Of a stretch of 64,000 bases of DNA, positions 1 to 9,654 are shown in pieces. The translations under genes were made by a program, and so were the position numbers. The stretch is from Saururus chinensis (lineage: Eukaryota; Streptophyta; Magnoliopsida; Piperales; Saururaceae): positions 7,306,968-7,370,967 of the forward strand of contig CP141141.1 of NCBI GenBank assembly GCA_035235625.1, written 5' to 3'. Position 1 is the first letter of the stretch, and every line of letters starts with the position of its first letter. Under the pieces are notes generated by a model. The model had not been told where the DNA came from. It worked only from the letters and a program-made list of their open reading frames with translations, and did not search any database.

Positions 1-10
1 TGGGAAAGCT

Positions 11-485
11 TCACTAGTGGTTGATTATTGATTATTAGTAGTACACAAGCTAATATATTAACCCTAACAAATATTATGTGTTAGCTTGTGTTTCATTGAT
101 CTTCGGTAATCTTTTTTATGAAAGCAATGTCCTAAGATCATTCGTCGAAGAAGAAAAAAAAGGGTAGAAAGATAGTTTTATACATACACCATTATTAATT
201 AAATATCTTTTTACACAACATTAGTGCAACATAAAACTACTATTACCTCACAAGTGGTTGATAACAAGATGTTAGTGGCACAAAAGCTAATATATTAACC
301 CTAAAATATATTAAATGTTAGCGTGTGTACCGACGATCTTCAATAATTCTTTTTATTGAAGTAATGTCTTAAGGTCCTCCATCAAATAAAAAAAAGATAA
401 GGGTTTTAATGTTATACATATAACACCACTATTAAATATTTTTTCACACAACATAAGTGCGACAAAAAACTGATTCTACTAATTT
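11..485. repeat. 237-bp tandem duplication
   Basis: Two head-to-tail diverged copies: the motif GTGGTTGAT occurs at 17 and again at 254, followed in both by 'AAGCTAATATATTAACCCTA', a TGTTAGC-GTGT block, an 'ATGTC-TAAG' block and finally 'CACAACAT-AGTGC'. No reading frame is conserved. The first copy starts near the window edge, so further copies may lie upstream. Confidence 0.8.
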
Positions 486-1042
486 AAAGGTATTTGAAGA
501 AGGGGAAATGATCTCCAACGAGCCTTTAGATTGGCTTTATATTTGTCCCATGAAGGTCGGGCTATACGGAATGAAAATTTGGACAATATAATATAATAGG
601 GGCCCACTAAATTTGGTTCCATTCCATCAGGTGGTCCCTTCTAGTTGAGCATGAAAAAAGTGTAGCTTATTGTGACTTCAAATCAATAACTGAGATTGTT
701 GAGATTTGGTTGAATTCGTGCACTCAAATAGATAGGTCCACCCATCCTGCTTTCTACCTTGTAGGACCACTGCAAGTCCCACACAAAGTGGATTCACCCA
801 TGATTCATTGTGAATAGACTAGGGGATCATTTTCCTATTTAAGGAGTTAGAATAGATTGCATATTGATGTATAAAAAAAGTTACAAACTACTGAAAACGT
901 AGTAAATAAGGAATATTATCTTAAATTCCTACCATGATCTGTTCGGACTTGAAGGAGATGTCTGATTCCACGTCTCAAATCTCTTAGAACAAATATTAAT
1001 TTTTTATATTCTATTATTTTATTTTTTTAGCTTATTTACATG
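486..1042. other. AT-rich spacer without recognisable gene
   Basis: No open frame, RNA gene or repeat that I can name. The sequence is AT-rich with many stops in all frames. Confidence 0.6.
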
Positions 1043-1247
1043 TACTCCCTCTATTATGTGTTAATAGCTCCATTTAGAAAAAGAATGTTTGTCCTAAATT
1101 AATAATTCCAATTGGCTTAATTTTATTATTTGGTACTTAAAAAGCATCTTAAAAGCTATTTTCTATTATCTTAGATGTGAGTCCCTCTATTTAATAAAAA
1201 ATAATTATTTTTCTAAATAGAATCATTAATATGAGACAGAGGAAGTA
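1043..1247. mobile_element. Stowaway-like MITE
   Basis: About 201 bp bounded by TA dinucleotides. The left end reads TACTCCCTCTATTATGTG and the right end AGACAGAGGAAGTA, imperfect inverted termini of the Tc1/mariner Stowaway type. Both ends continue with the inverted block 'TTAATAGCTCCATTT' / 'AAATAGAATCATTAA'. There is no coding capacity, as expected for a MITE. Further copies of the family lie at 1250, 25056, 35671 and 53208. Confidence 0.7.
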
Positions 1248-1249
1248 CC

Positions 1250-1352
1250 GCCTCCCTTCCAAATTAATAGTTATATTTAATTTTTTAAAATATAATAATT
1301 TTAGTTTATTTTGAAAAATTAATGGTAGCTATTAATTTGAGACGGATGAAAT
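1250..1352. mobile_element. Stowaway-like MITE, short copy
   Basis: Begins 'GCCTCCCTTCCAAATTAATAG' minus its first base and ends 'TATTAATTTGAGACGGATGA', inverted relative to the start. It abuts the previous MITE within a few bases, suggesting insertion into or beside an existing copy. Confidence 0.55.
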
Positions 1353-1579
1353 ATTATTAATTTTAATTGAGTCTTATAAAGTGAATGATATGGTTGATTT
1401 CAACTTTACACACAAAAATTCCAGTAAATGTAGTATTAAAGCTACAGTTTGACTACATGAAGTCCATTGACTCGAGTCAAACGGAGTCCATCATATACTT
1501 CACTTTACAGTTAAAGTTTTAAATGCATCGGGCACTTAGTTTATTATGACGTTGAAAAATCAGCGTCAAAAGGTTACTT

Positions 1580-1651
1580 CATAATTTTAAAACAGTTGAT
1601 GAGTGGGACCCGTTTTTATGGGTCCCACTCATCAACGGTTTTAAAATGATG
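1580..1651. repeat. Near-perfect 32-bp inverted repeat (hairpin)
   Basis: Left arm 1580-1611 and right arm 1620-1651 are complementary at 30 of 32 positions around an 8-base loop. The core of the arm is GTTGATGAGTGGGACCC. Complementarity stops abruptly outside the arms. It may be the centre of a foldback element or a small-RNA precursor; nothing in the sequence separates these. Confidence 0.85.
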
Positions 1652-2951
1652 ATAAAGCATTTTTCCTGTAGATAAGGCTCTAGCAGTAAATGATGATGGC
1701 CGTTAAATCAAGATCCGACGAACCCTAAGTAAACGTGCATATGTTAATTGCCTAGTGTGCACTATATTCCTTGGTAACGAACTCCACGTTACAAACTTAG
1801 TACCATACACTATGTTACTTCGTAATGAACAGTAACTTACTAAATACACACAAGGCTTAAGTCTAAAGGCTGTCCATGGACCGTATCCATGGGGTTTTAG
1901 CCTTGTGTTTGCAATTGCTATTGTATCTTCGAGTCTTGAGCTAATATAATACTCCCTCCATCAAAATGCTAATTGATACATATGAAGAGTGTGGCTAGAA
2001 TTCGTCCTCACCCCAGGGAATATCAGTACTTCCATTGCTGAACATCCAAGAGACACAATCACTAGTGCCAGTGTTCCTAGTATCTATCACTGGAACTGTA
2101 AAAGCAATGCCATTCCTGTTACAATAATGACATTCATAGTAAGAATTGTAAATTTTCTTGTCTTCTTCAACAGTTGCCAAGCCCTGTAGGCTTCCCGAAT
2201 TTGATTACTCACCGAAGCTTTGGTGGACATTTTGTGCTTCCAAAGTCCACGTTATAATCTGTCTACATACGAAGCGTACATATATAGCATTCTTGTGAAC
2301 TTGATTGTGTAGTGGCTTACCTATAGCTAGATGTCCCTGGATTGTAATGTTAACGTCATCAGATTATGTTTTGTGTGGCTGGGACTTACATCATCTTGCT
2401 CCAAAAGGGAGCCACTTTTTCCTTTATAAAAGAAGTAGAATGCTAATTTCAAGGCAACTTTTTAAAGAAAAATGCTAAAGGTTACATAAGGGTTCCTCCA
2501 ACATAACCTAGAGGTTCTGCAACAAAAGGATAGTGATCTCACTGTTTTGAAAATCACGGACCTCCAAAAATCAGTAATTTTAAAATCTAGGCAAAGGATT
2601 CAATAATTTTAGTGTTGCCTTTGATGAGAAAAATGTGGCTTACAAGAAAAAAACAAAAAAAAAATACTGCAGGCCTACGTCTGACTTGGTTCACTTTATG
2701 TAGAAAGGACAGTAGGCTTGTCGATTCCCAATTCTGGCTATTTCTGAAGGTTAGTACTTAGTAGTTCATCAGATTCTTAACGTTGACAAATTAATGTTTT
2801 TCCAAGCCCCATAAGTTTCAGACTACATTTATAGGTTGTTCATAATTTTAGTTGATTATGATGTTACCTTGTTTCTTTATGACCTGATGAGTTGATGGTG
2901 TATGCTAAAATATTTAATGAAAAAATTTTAAAATACCTTTATTTAAAAAAG

Positions 2952-2977
2952 GATATAATAATAATAATAATAATAAC
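2952..2977. repeat. (ATA)n microsatellite
   Basis: About eight uninterrupted ATA units. Confidence 0.9.
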
Positions 2978-3078
2978 CTCCTATATCAAGTACATTATAT
3001 GTTAGAGCATCTCCAACACTAAATGGCGTCCCACATGATAGAAAGAATGAAAAAAAATGGAGCCTCACCATTCCATGG

Positions 3079-3083
3079 CACCC
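3079..3083. repeat. Target-site duplication CACCC, left copy
   Basis: The same five bases recur at 8408-8412, immediately outside the other LTR, showing that 3084-8407 entered as one unit. Confidence 0.9.
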
Positions 3084-3422
3084 TGTTGTGCCTGGGTGCC
3101 TGGTGTAGGCACAAGTGGTACTTCACACAAATCACACAAGAAATAGGAAGGAAGGAAGGAGGAAGAAGAGGGAAGGAACTAAATATTTCTATTGCATAAA
3201 GAAAACACAAAGAAGGAGACGACCCATGTAGGGTAGCTCGCCTCCTTGGGGGTCATGCCAGCTAGTGGGCCCAGCTACACCGTGGCGACACTAGCTGGTC
3301 CGTTACATATAATGTTCACACTACCTACTTATTACAGAAGCAAATACGAAATAAAGTAACATAATGCAAGCAAATAAAAGATCAATAGTGTGGAAAGAGA
3401 GCCCGGGTGAACGTGCACAATA
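3084..3422 (-). repeat. 3' LTR of the gypsy element
   Basis: Matches 8105-8407 over its length, with scattered substitutions and an extra ~30-bp GC-rich stretch near 3265-3295 absent from the other LTR. Read on the minus strand it starts TATTGTGCAC, where the partner has TGTTGTGCAC, and ends CACAACA. The GGAAGGAAGGAAGG stretch lies inside. A purine-rich GTGGTGGAG sits just upstream on the minus strand (3423-3431) and is the likely polypurine tract. Confidence 0.92.
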
Positions 3423-3424
3423 CT

Positions 3425-3560
3425 CCACCACGCTTCTGCTATTTGCGTTGACCTAAAGGCGACCAAGCTGGGTAGCTAGCCATCAACTCGTCCTCTGACA
3501 TCCATATGGCGTCCTCAAGCAGCTAGCCCTGATCGGAAACGAGCACCTCTGTGATATGTG
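3425..3560 (-). pseudogene. C-terminal tail of gypsy pol, possible chromodomain remnant
   Basis: The minus-strand frame contains 'EDAIWMSEDELMASYP', resembling the final helix of plant chromodomains (A-T-W-E-x-E-x-x-L...P). It ends within ~10 bases of the polypurine tract, as chromovirus pol genes do. At least two stop codons interrupt it. If right, the integrase carried a chromodomain that guides insertion to heterochromatin. Confidence 0.45.
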
Positions 3561-3963
3561 GCCGGAACGGCGGGCCCAATATTTATCAAACACCGAGGCG
3601 GGAACAAGTTCTGCAAAAGGGGTCGGTCCCATCAAAGGAGGTGGTGGAGCATCATAGCCAGGGAAGTGTCACCCACACAACGACGGAGTCTGGAGACTTG
3701 GAAGACTGGGTGTACCAATGAACCGGGCGATAGAGCGAGACGGTAGGCCATCGGACCAATGCGCTCCACAACAACATATGGCTCATGGTAACGGAGCGAG
3801 CTTAGTATGCTTCGGCTAGAACAATGTGGTCTGACGCTAAGGAAGGGCAGAGATATAGTCCAAGTCGCTCACGTTAAACTCCCGATCAACATGCTTTTTG
3901 TCATAGACCTATTTCATTCAGTTTTGAGCAGAGGCGAGGTTCAACTTAAGCTGATGGAGAACC

Positions 3964-4800
3964 TCATCCCGTGTTTGTAGCATATAATCTACCTTGGCAA
4001 TAAAAGAGCGGTGAGGAATATATGATAACATTGTCGGAGGTGGGTAGCCAGCCATACAATACCTCAAAAGAAGTGAACCCTGTACGCGTGTGAAAGGCGG
4101 TGTTATACGACCATTCTGCCCATGGAAGAAGCTGGAGCCATTGATGGGGATGAGTCATGGTGAAACACTGGAAGTACTGTTCCATGCAGTGGTTCACTAC
4201 CTCAGTCTAGCCGTTTGTTTGCGGATGATAGGCTGTGCTCATGTGGAGAGTAGTACCCTATAGTGCAAAGAACTCCCGCCTGAACTGGGAGATGAATATC
4301 CTGTCACGATCGGAAACAATAGTGTGAGGCATGTAGTGGAGCTTAGCAACCTCCCGAACATATATCTCAGCCACCGTTTTGGCAATGAAGGGGTGCCCAA
4401 AGGTGCAAAATTGCATGTACTTGGATAGCCAATCCATCACCACAAGGACCACCGACTTGCCTTGCACCAAGGCAAGGCTTCCACGAAATCCATCGAAACA
4501 TCCTTCCAAACCTTGTCGGGAATGGGTAAGGGCTGAAGTAATTTGATAGGGGAAGTCGTGGCAGCTTTGACTCTCTGACATACATCACAGGCGGCAACAT
4601 AGTCCTGAATAGCCCGTCGAATGCCCTGCCACAGGAAGCTCTAGCTGACTTTCTTATAAGTGTGGAATGCTTCTTCGTGGCCTGCCAATGGTGTGTCATA
4701 GAAGTGGGAGAGGATGCGCCGGTGAAGGTCTTCGACATCTGGCACCCAGAGGCGGTCCTTCTAAAATAGAAGGTTATCTTGCCACACAAAGAAAGGGTGG
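3964..4800 (-). pseudogene. pol: Gypsy integrase, frameshifted
   Basis: Integrase would insert the element cDNA into host DNA. Reading from 4740 downward on the minus strand, an HHCC zinc-binding region is visible: 'HFYDTPLAGH' at 4720-4690, then 'CDVCQ' near 4590. Next comes the catalytic core with 'VVMDWLSKY' (first Asp) near 4440 and 'IVSDRDRIF' (second Asp) near 4310. A Glu falls in 'TEVVNHCMEQY' just above 4200, and 'WAEWSYNTAFHTRTGFTSFE' follows at ~4110-4060. The D,D-E residues are present but spread over two frames and broken by stops. Confidence 0.85.
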
Positions 4801-4906
4801 CCAGCAGGGTCTGCTTCGAGAGATGTAAGCAGCGATTGTGTGGAAGGATCCTCTCGGTATGCTCTTCATAACTTAGCAATGACGGAGCAGGAAGGAGTAG
4901 AGAGGG

Positions 4907-6301
4907 TTAAGCAAGAGTCGGAGGTAGATCTATGAGAGAGAGCATCAACCACAGTGTTATTCGTCCCTTTCTTGTACACCACTTCATAGTCTTATCCCAG
5001 CAGTTTACTAACCCACCGTGTTGTGTTGGAGTGGAAACCCATTGCTCAATGAAATACTTTAGGGGCTGATGATCAGTGCGGATAATGAAGTGGCGGCCGA
5101 GCAAGTAGGGTCTCCATTTGTCGACGGCAAGGACTATGGTCAGCATCTCCTTCTCAATGATAGATAGGGATGAGGAACGACCAGCCATTGCCTTGTTGAA
5201 GAAGGAAATAGGTCGCTCGTCCTGCAAAAGCACCACACCCAGGCCGGCCTTTGAAGCATCCATTTCAACCACAAAAGGGCGGCTGAAATCCGGTAGCATG
5301 AGGATGGGGGCGGAGGCCATGGACTGCTTCAGCGTATCAAAAGCCGCTTGGGCAGCCTCTATCCAACTGAATCTGCCCTTCTTCAAGAGCTTTGTGAGGG
5401 GGTGGGCGGTTTCTCCATATCAGCTGATAAACCTCCGGTAGTAGCCAGTGAGGCCCAGAAAGCCTCTTAGTGCGTAGACACAGGTGGGGGTCGGCCAAAT
5501 GAGCATGGTAGACACCTTAGATGGGTTAATGGTGACCCCATCCCGGGAGATGATGTGGCCAAGATAGTTGACACGTGGGCTACCAAAAGAACACTTTGAA
5601 CACTTAAAAAATAAGGAATTATCTCTTCGAACAAAGAAGACATACCTGAGGTACCCCAAATGTTCCACCCATGATTTGGTGTGGATGAGGATGTCATGAA
5701 AGAAAACCAGGATGAAGCGACGAAGGAAGGACCTAAAGAGATCGTTCATAAGGCTTTGAAAAGTGGAGGGGGTATTTGTCAGCCCAAACAGCATGACAAG
5801 AAACTCAAAATGGCCATCGTGAGTGCAAAAGGCGGTCTTATGCACATCGGCTAGCTGCACCCGAATCTGATGGTAACTTGACTGGGGACTGAGTTTGCTG
5901 AAGATTGTCGCGCTGGCCAACTCGTCTAGGAGCTCCTCAATCACCAGGATAGGGTACTTGTCCTTGACCATGATAGCGTTCAAGGCCCGGTAGTTGATGC
6001 AAAACCACCAAATGTCATCCTTCTTACAAACCAATAGTCCAGGAGAGGATAAGGAGCATGTGTTAGGGCATATGATGCCGGACTGAAGTATGTTAGCAAC
6101 TAGGCGCTCTATCTCCACCTTGTAGATGTGGGGATAGCGGTAAGGGTGAACATTGGCAGGAGATGCCCTTGGAATGATGGGAATGTGGTGGTCATGAGGC
6201 CGCACGGGTGGGAGGCCTCTGGGCCTGGCGAACACGTCCCTGTGGTCCGTTAGTAAGGCGAGAAGGTCCTTAGATAGCTCATCTTTGTGCACCTTGACCA
6301 C
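4907..6301 (-). pseudogene. pol: Gypsy reverse transcriptase and RNase H, inactivated
   Basis: Reverse transcriptase copies the element RNA, and RNase H degrades the template strand. The RT part (6301-5423) shows the fingers motif 'KKDDIWWFCINYRALNA' and the thumb region 'GLTGYYRRFIS'. The catalytic box reads FFHD where F/Y-x-D-D is expected, so one metal-binding Asp has become His. A single in-frame TGA at 5420-5422 separates RT from RNase H. RNase H (5386-4907) keeps 'EMDAS', 'IEKEM' and 'RTDHQPLKYF', the D-E-D triad. Frame is lost near 5040. Confidence 0.92.
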
Positions 6302-6432
6302 TGCCCATTGTTACACGAGGAATCCCTAGGGTGCAAATTGGAAGAAAGAGCTTGCTGATTGGGCAGAGAGAAGGGTACCTGGTTGAGACCCTTGGATCCG
6401 CACCCGCTGTCCTTGAACCTCAAAACCCATAA

Positions 6433-6714
6433 TCATCTGTGGAAGTTCCATACCACGTCCCCAAGTTCCTGTAGCCACTGAACCCCTAGCACCACGTCCA
6501 CCCTTTTTGTGGGTAACAAGAAGATGTCAGTGATGAAGGTGTAGCCTTGGATAGCTAAGGCGGCATGTGCACATACTTTGGAGCTCCTGAGGTGCTTCCT
6601 GTCATCGATCAAGACATCGAATGGTTTCGAATCTGACACGAAATAGCCTAAGCGTTGGGCCACCTTATCGTTGATGAAGTTGTGGGTGGAGCCATCGTAG
6701 ATAAGGATGGCCAC
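6433..6714 (-). pseudogene. pol: Gypsy aspartic protease
   Basis: This enzyme would process the Gag-Pol polyprotein. The active-site region reads 'IYDGSTHNFI' where plant gypsy proteases usually have D-S-G-A/S-T-H-N-F, so the catalytic triplet is altered. The downstream flap and second half follow, with 'DVVLGVQWLQELGDVVWNF' typical of the C-terminal end. It lies between the gag zinc knuckle and RT as expected. A stop separates it from gag at 6715. Confidence 0.85.
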
Positions 6715-6717
6715 TTG

Positions 6718-8084
6718 CTACCACTTAAGATGGCCTTGGACCCGCATCGTGCAAGGAGTGACGGCCCTAGAGAAGGCATAGACTGAGATCTCGGGCAGCA
6801 CGTTGTCGTAGTGGGGGCAATCGTCCATGTCCTCCACATTCACCTCTTCTTCAACTTCCTCCATGAGTAGGTTGCCTTTGACAAAGCAACGATGTCCGGG
6901 AACAAACTTTTCATCACATTTGAAATGCAACCCCTTGGACTGATGCTCCTCCATCTATGTTGGTGTGAGATGTCGAACAAGCTGACCTGGTGGAGGGGGC
7001 TGTTAACCTAGTCGACCTGAGACTGTACTGCTGGTTGGGGTGGACAAGGGGCTAGCGCCAAGAGGAAGCCGCGGGGAGGGTCCAAGCCGGCATCCCCTTC
7101 ACTGTCTAGCCAGTTTTTGCTCTTCAATTCGTGCATGCTGCATGACGTCCCGCATACTTGAGCATGGAAAGTGGTGCATCTCCTTTGATATTTCTAGTTT
7201 GAGGCCTCTCTTGAATGTCCCTACCAAAGCTGCCACTGACCACTCGGGAAGACTGTTTGCGACCTTCATGAACTCCGTATAATAGGCCTGAAAGATGGTG
7301 GTTTGGCGCAGGGAGGAGAGCATCATGTTGAAGTCCTGGAACTCGTTTGGGCCAAACTGGATGCACAATTCATCAGAGAAGGTGGCCCATGTGGGGGTAA
7401 CGAACCTCCTTCTCAAAGCTCTGAAACCAGATGGAAGTGTCGCCGTCCAAGTGGAATGCGGCTATGTGTAACAATTCAGCCTCAGAGTGCTTCCCTTGCT
7501 AGCGAAGAACTTCTCTGCCTTGTACAACCGCTCCACTGAATCTTCATCCCTATTATAACGTGGGAACTGCAGGTGGGCCAAACGGAGCTCATCTCCTCCC
7601 CATGGCCCCTTGCGAGAACCCGAGTACTCTTCCCAGTCATCCTTCATCTCCTGAAATAGGTTTCTGGGTGCGTCATCATTGGAACATTTTCTCGAACACC
7701 TGGTAGGTCTCGCATATCCTAGCCCTAGCATCTCCCTTCAACAGCCTGGTCAGCTATGCCAAAGTGCATATGGGCCTAGGGAAAGCACGCATCCTTGTCT
7801 GCCGTCACCTGAGGGCCAGGGCAGCAAAGTTCAGGGGCCTGGGATGGCTCCCCTTCTCCACACTGGCTAGCCGGGTTCTGGGCAGCAATGGCTTGAAGGG
7901 CGCTGCTTGAAGTTGAGTCACAGCCACAGTCAAGGACTTGATTTTGGCCAGGATTTGCGTCAGTGTATGAGTGCTGATGGTCTTAGGGGCGGTTTTTGGG
8001 CTGTCCGCTGAGACTTCGTTCTCCTTCTCGGGCTGAACTTTAGAGGCCGCGGCTGGCTGCTTGCCTCTCGCCATGGCCGGAGAT
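6718..8084 (-). pseudogene. gag: Gypsy gag with zinc knuckle, frameshifted
   Basis: Gag forms the virus-like particle. The start MARGKQPAAASK at 8084 lies only ~20 bases past the 5' LTR and primer site. The capsid region is recognisable as 'LQFPRYNRDEDSVERLYKAE' in 7731-7462 and 'FSDELCIQFGPNEFQDFNMM' in 7416-7099. These lie in different frames. The nucleocapsid end contains 'HFKCDEKFVPGHRC' (near 6925-6885), the degenerate CCHC knuckle common in plant chromoviruses, followed by an acidic stretch. Confidence 0.85.
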
Positions 8085-8089
8085 CGTGA

Positions 8090-8104
8090 TGACTTTGATA
8101 CCAT
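8090..8104 (-). other. Primer binding site (tRNA-Met type)
   Basis: Immediately after the 5' LTR the minus strand reads ATGGTATCAAAGTC. This resembles TGGTATCAGAGC, the usual plant initiator-tRNA-Met primer site, with one difference in the first eleven bases. Confidence 0.85.
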
Positions 8105-8407
8105 TGTTGTGCCCGGTGTGGGCACAAGTGATACCTTGCACAAATCACGCAAGAAGAAGGAAGGAAGGAAGGAAGAAGAAGAGGGAAGGAACTGAATATT
8201 CTATTGCATAAAGAAAACACAAGGAAGGAGATGACCCATATAGGGTAGCGTGCCTCCTTGGGGGTTGTGCTGACACTAATTGGTCTGTTACACATAATGT
8301 TCACGCTACCTACTTATTACAGAAGCAAATACGAAATAAAGTAACCTAATGCAAGTAAATAAAAGATCAATAGAGCGGAAAGAGAGCCCGAGTGAATGTG
8401 CACAACA
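8105..8407 (-). repeat. 5' LTR of the gypsy element
   Basis: 303 bp, minus-strand ends TGTTGTGCAC...GGGCACAACA, i.e. short inverted TG...CA termini. Flanked by the primer site inside and CACCC outside. Confidence 0.92.
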
Positions 8408-8412
8408 CACCC
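8408..8412. repeat. Target-site duplication CACCC, right copy
   Basis: Pairs with 3079-3083. Confidence 0.9.
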
Positions 8413-8509
8413 CAAGTTGGCGTGCCATTTATGGTGTCTCCATTTGGCCGCCTTTTCTATTTTTCTTTTCCCCCCTCTTTTCACATTTCTTTTCACAACT
8501 TCCCTCTTT

Positions 8510-8646
8510 TCATCTTTTTTTTTCTTTGTACCCCTCCTTTCAAATTCATCTCTTTTTTTCTTTGTACCCCTCCTTTTAAATTCTTTTTTTTTCTTTGTAC
8601 CCCTCCTTTTAAATTCTTTTTTTTTCTTTGTACCCTCCTTTCAAAT
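8510..8646. repeat. Four-copy 33-36-bp tandem array
   Basis: CTTTGTACCC occurs at 8524, 8560, 8593 and 8626, each followed by TCCTTT-AAATTC and a T-rich run. Open frames here on either strand (for example repeated 'PPFKF') are products of the repeat, not genes. Confidence 0.9.
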
Positions 8647-8659
8647 AACATCTTTGATT

Positions 8660-9639
8660 GAAGTTCACAAGTTGTCAAATTGCTACATGTGCATATGGAT
8701 GAGCTACTTCAGCATTTTCATTGGCTCAATTTGATATCTCGTATTGGAGATGCTTGTAGAATCTTGCTTACATATAGAATTCTTTACAATAATAGATCCC
8801 ACATGACTGGGATGAATAAAATATATGCTGAAGGTACAATATTTTATACAAGGGAACTATATAAAGAGTGTACAACGAATTGATAGAAATCAATGGTGGG
8901 ATAGATAAGAATCTTGTTGCTTAGTAATGTATTGTGTAGGGCTGGTTGTGGACGTCCATTATCCGACATCTGGGCCGTGTCCGAGGTGTCTGTGGCTATG
9001 TCCAGTTGAATTCTTTTATCCGCTAATTTTTGGACTTGGCCATGGACAAAGACCTCGTCCGGCCGTTTGTTCGCCAGTTAACTTTTAAATACAATGTGCA
9101 TTCTTATATAAAGAGCAATGTTTATTTCTCCTCTAATTATTCTTAAACATCATTTTCTTATACTTAAATCTTTAACAATTTAAATACAATCATATTAATG
9201 TTATATTCGAGTTCTTCTTTAAAGCTAGTTATTAAATATTTCTTTTGTCCCACATTAAGAGCTCTATTTGGCTGTTCAAAATGAACTAATTTGTCTAATA
9301 GTAATACTACAAATAAAGAAGATGTCATATATAAATTTAAAAACTATTATTATATGCTAAATTACTTAATCTAGAGATCTTCACCATAATTGCCCTACTT
9401 AGTTAAAGTCGTTAACACCTCTTTCATTCTCTCCAACCACTTTAACCCTTATCAATTGCCTAAGAGGCTATGTCCATGGACAATGGCCATGTCTGCCGAA
9501 AAATAAGCTTTGTCTGTGAACAAAATGCCGACAGATAAATTATTAGCGGACATAGACATGGATAAGCCTTGTCCGCCAACTATTTGGCCGAGGACCAGCC
9601 CTAGTATTGTATATGGGCAATGTACAACTATATATTAAG
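8660..9639 (-). repeat. Copia 3' LTR, split by a hAT MITE
   Basis: Sequence beyond the polypurine tract runs from 9639 to 9604, is interrupted by the MITE at 8937-9603, and resumes at 8936. Removing the MITE and one 8-bp target copy leaves an LTR of roughly 300 bp. The left boundary near 8660 is approximate because no second LTR is available for comparison. Confidence 0.55.
8937..9603. mobile_element. Non-autonomous hAT element (MITE), 667 bp
   Basis: Terminal inverted repeat TAGGGCTGGT at 8937 and its complement ACCAGCCCTA ending at 9603. It is flanked by GTATTGTG (8929-8936) and GTATTGTA (9604-9611), an 8-bp target duplication with one mismatch, as hAT transposases make. Subterminal regions are rich in GTCC/GGAC motifs in both orientations. 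No transposase frame, so it depends on an autonomous relative. Confidence 0.82.
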
Positions 9640-9652
9640 ACTCCCCCTCAAG
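9640..9652 (-). other. Copia polypurine tract
   Basis: The minus strand reads TTGAGGGGGAGTC, the standard second-strand primer of plant copia elements, immediately before the 3' LTR. Confidence 0.85.
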
Positions 9653-9654
9653 TT

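Larger units (their letters stand above)
1353..3078. other. Non-coding spacer with small unassigned frames
   Basis: Contains the hairpin at 1580-1651, one half-MITE start near 1951 (TACTCCCTCCATC), and overlapping ~60-codon frames on both strands at 1989-2189. The minus frame has four cysteines but I recognise no family. An (ATA)n microsatellite is listed separately. GAGCATCTCCAACA at 3005 resembles a MITE terminus, with an inverted counterpart near 8743, beyond the gypsy insertion. Confidence 0.5.
3084..8407 (-). mobile_element. Complete Ty3/gypsy LTR retrotransposon, Reina-like chromovirus
   Basis: A 5324-bp element with two LTRs, primer binding site, purine-rich tract and 5-bp target duplication CACCC. 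Minus-strand order is 5' LTR, gag, zinc knuckle, protease, reverse transcriptase, RNase H, integrase, 3' LTR; RT before integrase is the gypsy order. Short LTRs (~300 bp), ~5.3 kb total length and the 'CDEKFVPGHRC' knuckle suggest a Reina-type chromovirus. Every coding domain has frameshifts, stops or lost catalytic residues, so it is non-autonomous. It is GC-richer than its surroundings. Lineage needs a tree; superfamily is clear. Confidence 0.93.

Noticed and set aside
4367-4879. 170-codon minus-strand open frame in the gypsy element
   Set aside because: It is an alternative frame; the zinc finger and core motifs of integrase are read in the other minus frames.
8349-8661. Three overlapping plus-strand frames with repeated 'FFFLCTPPF'
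   Set aside because: They are translations of the 33-36-bp pyrimidine-rich array; no start context or homologue.
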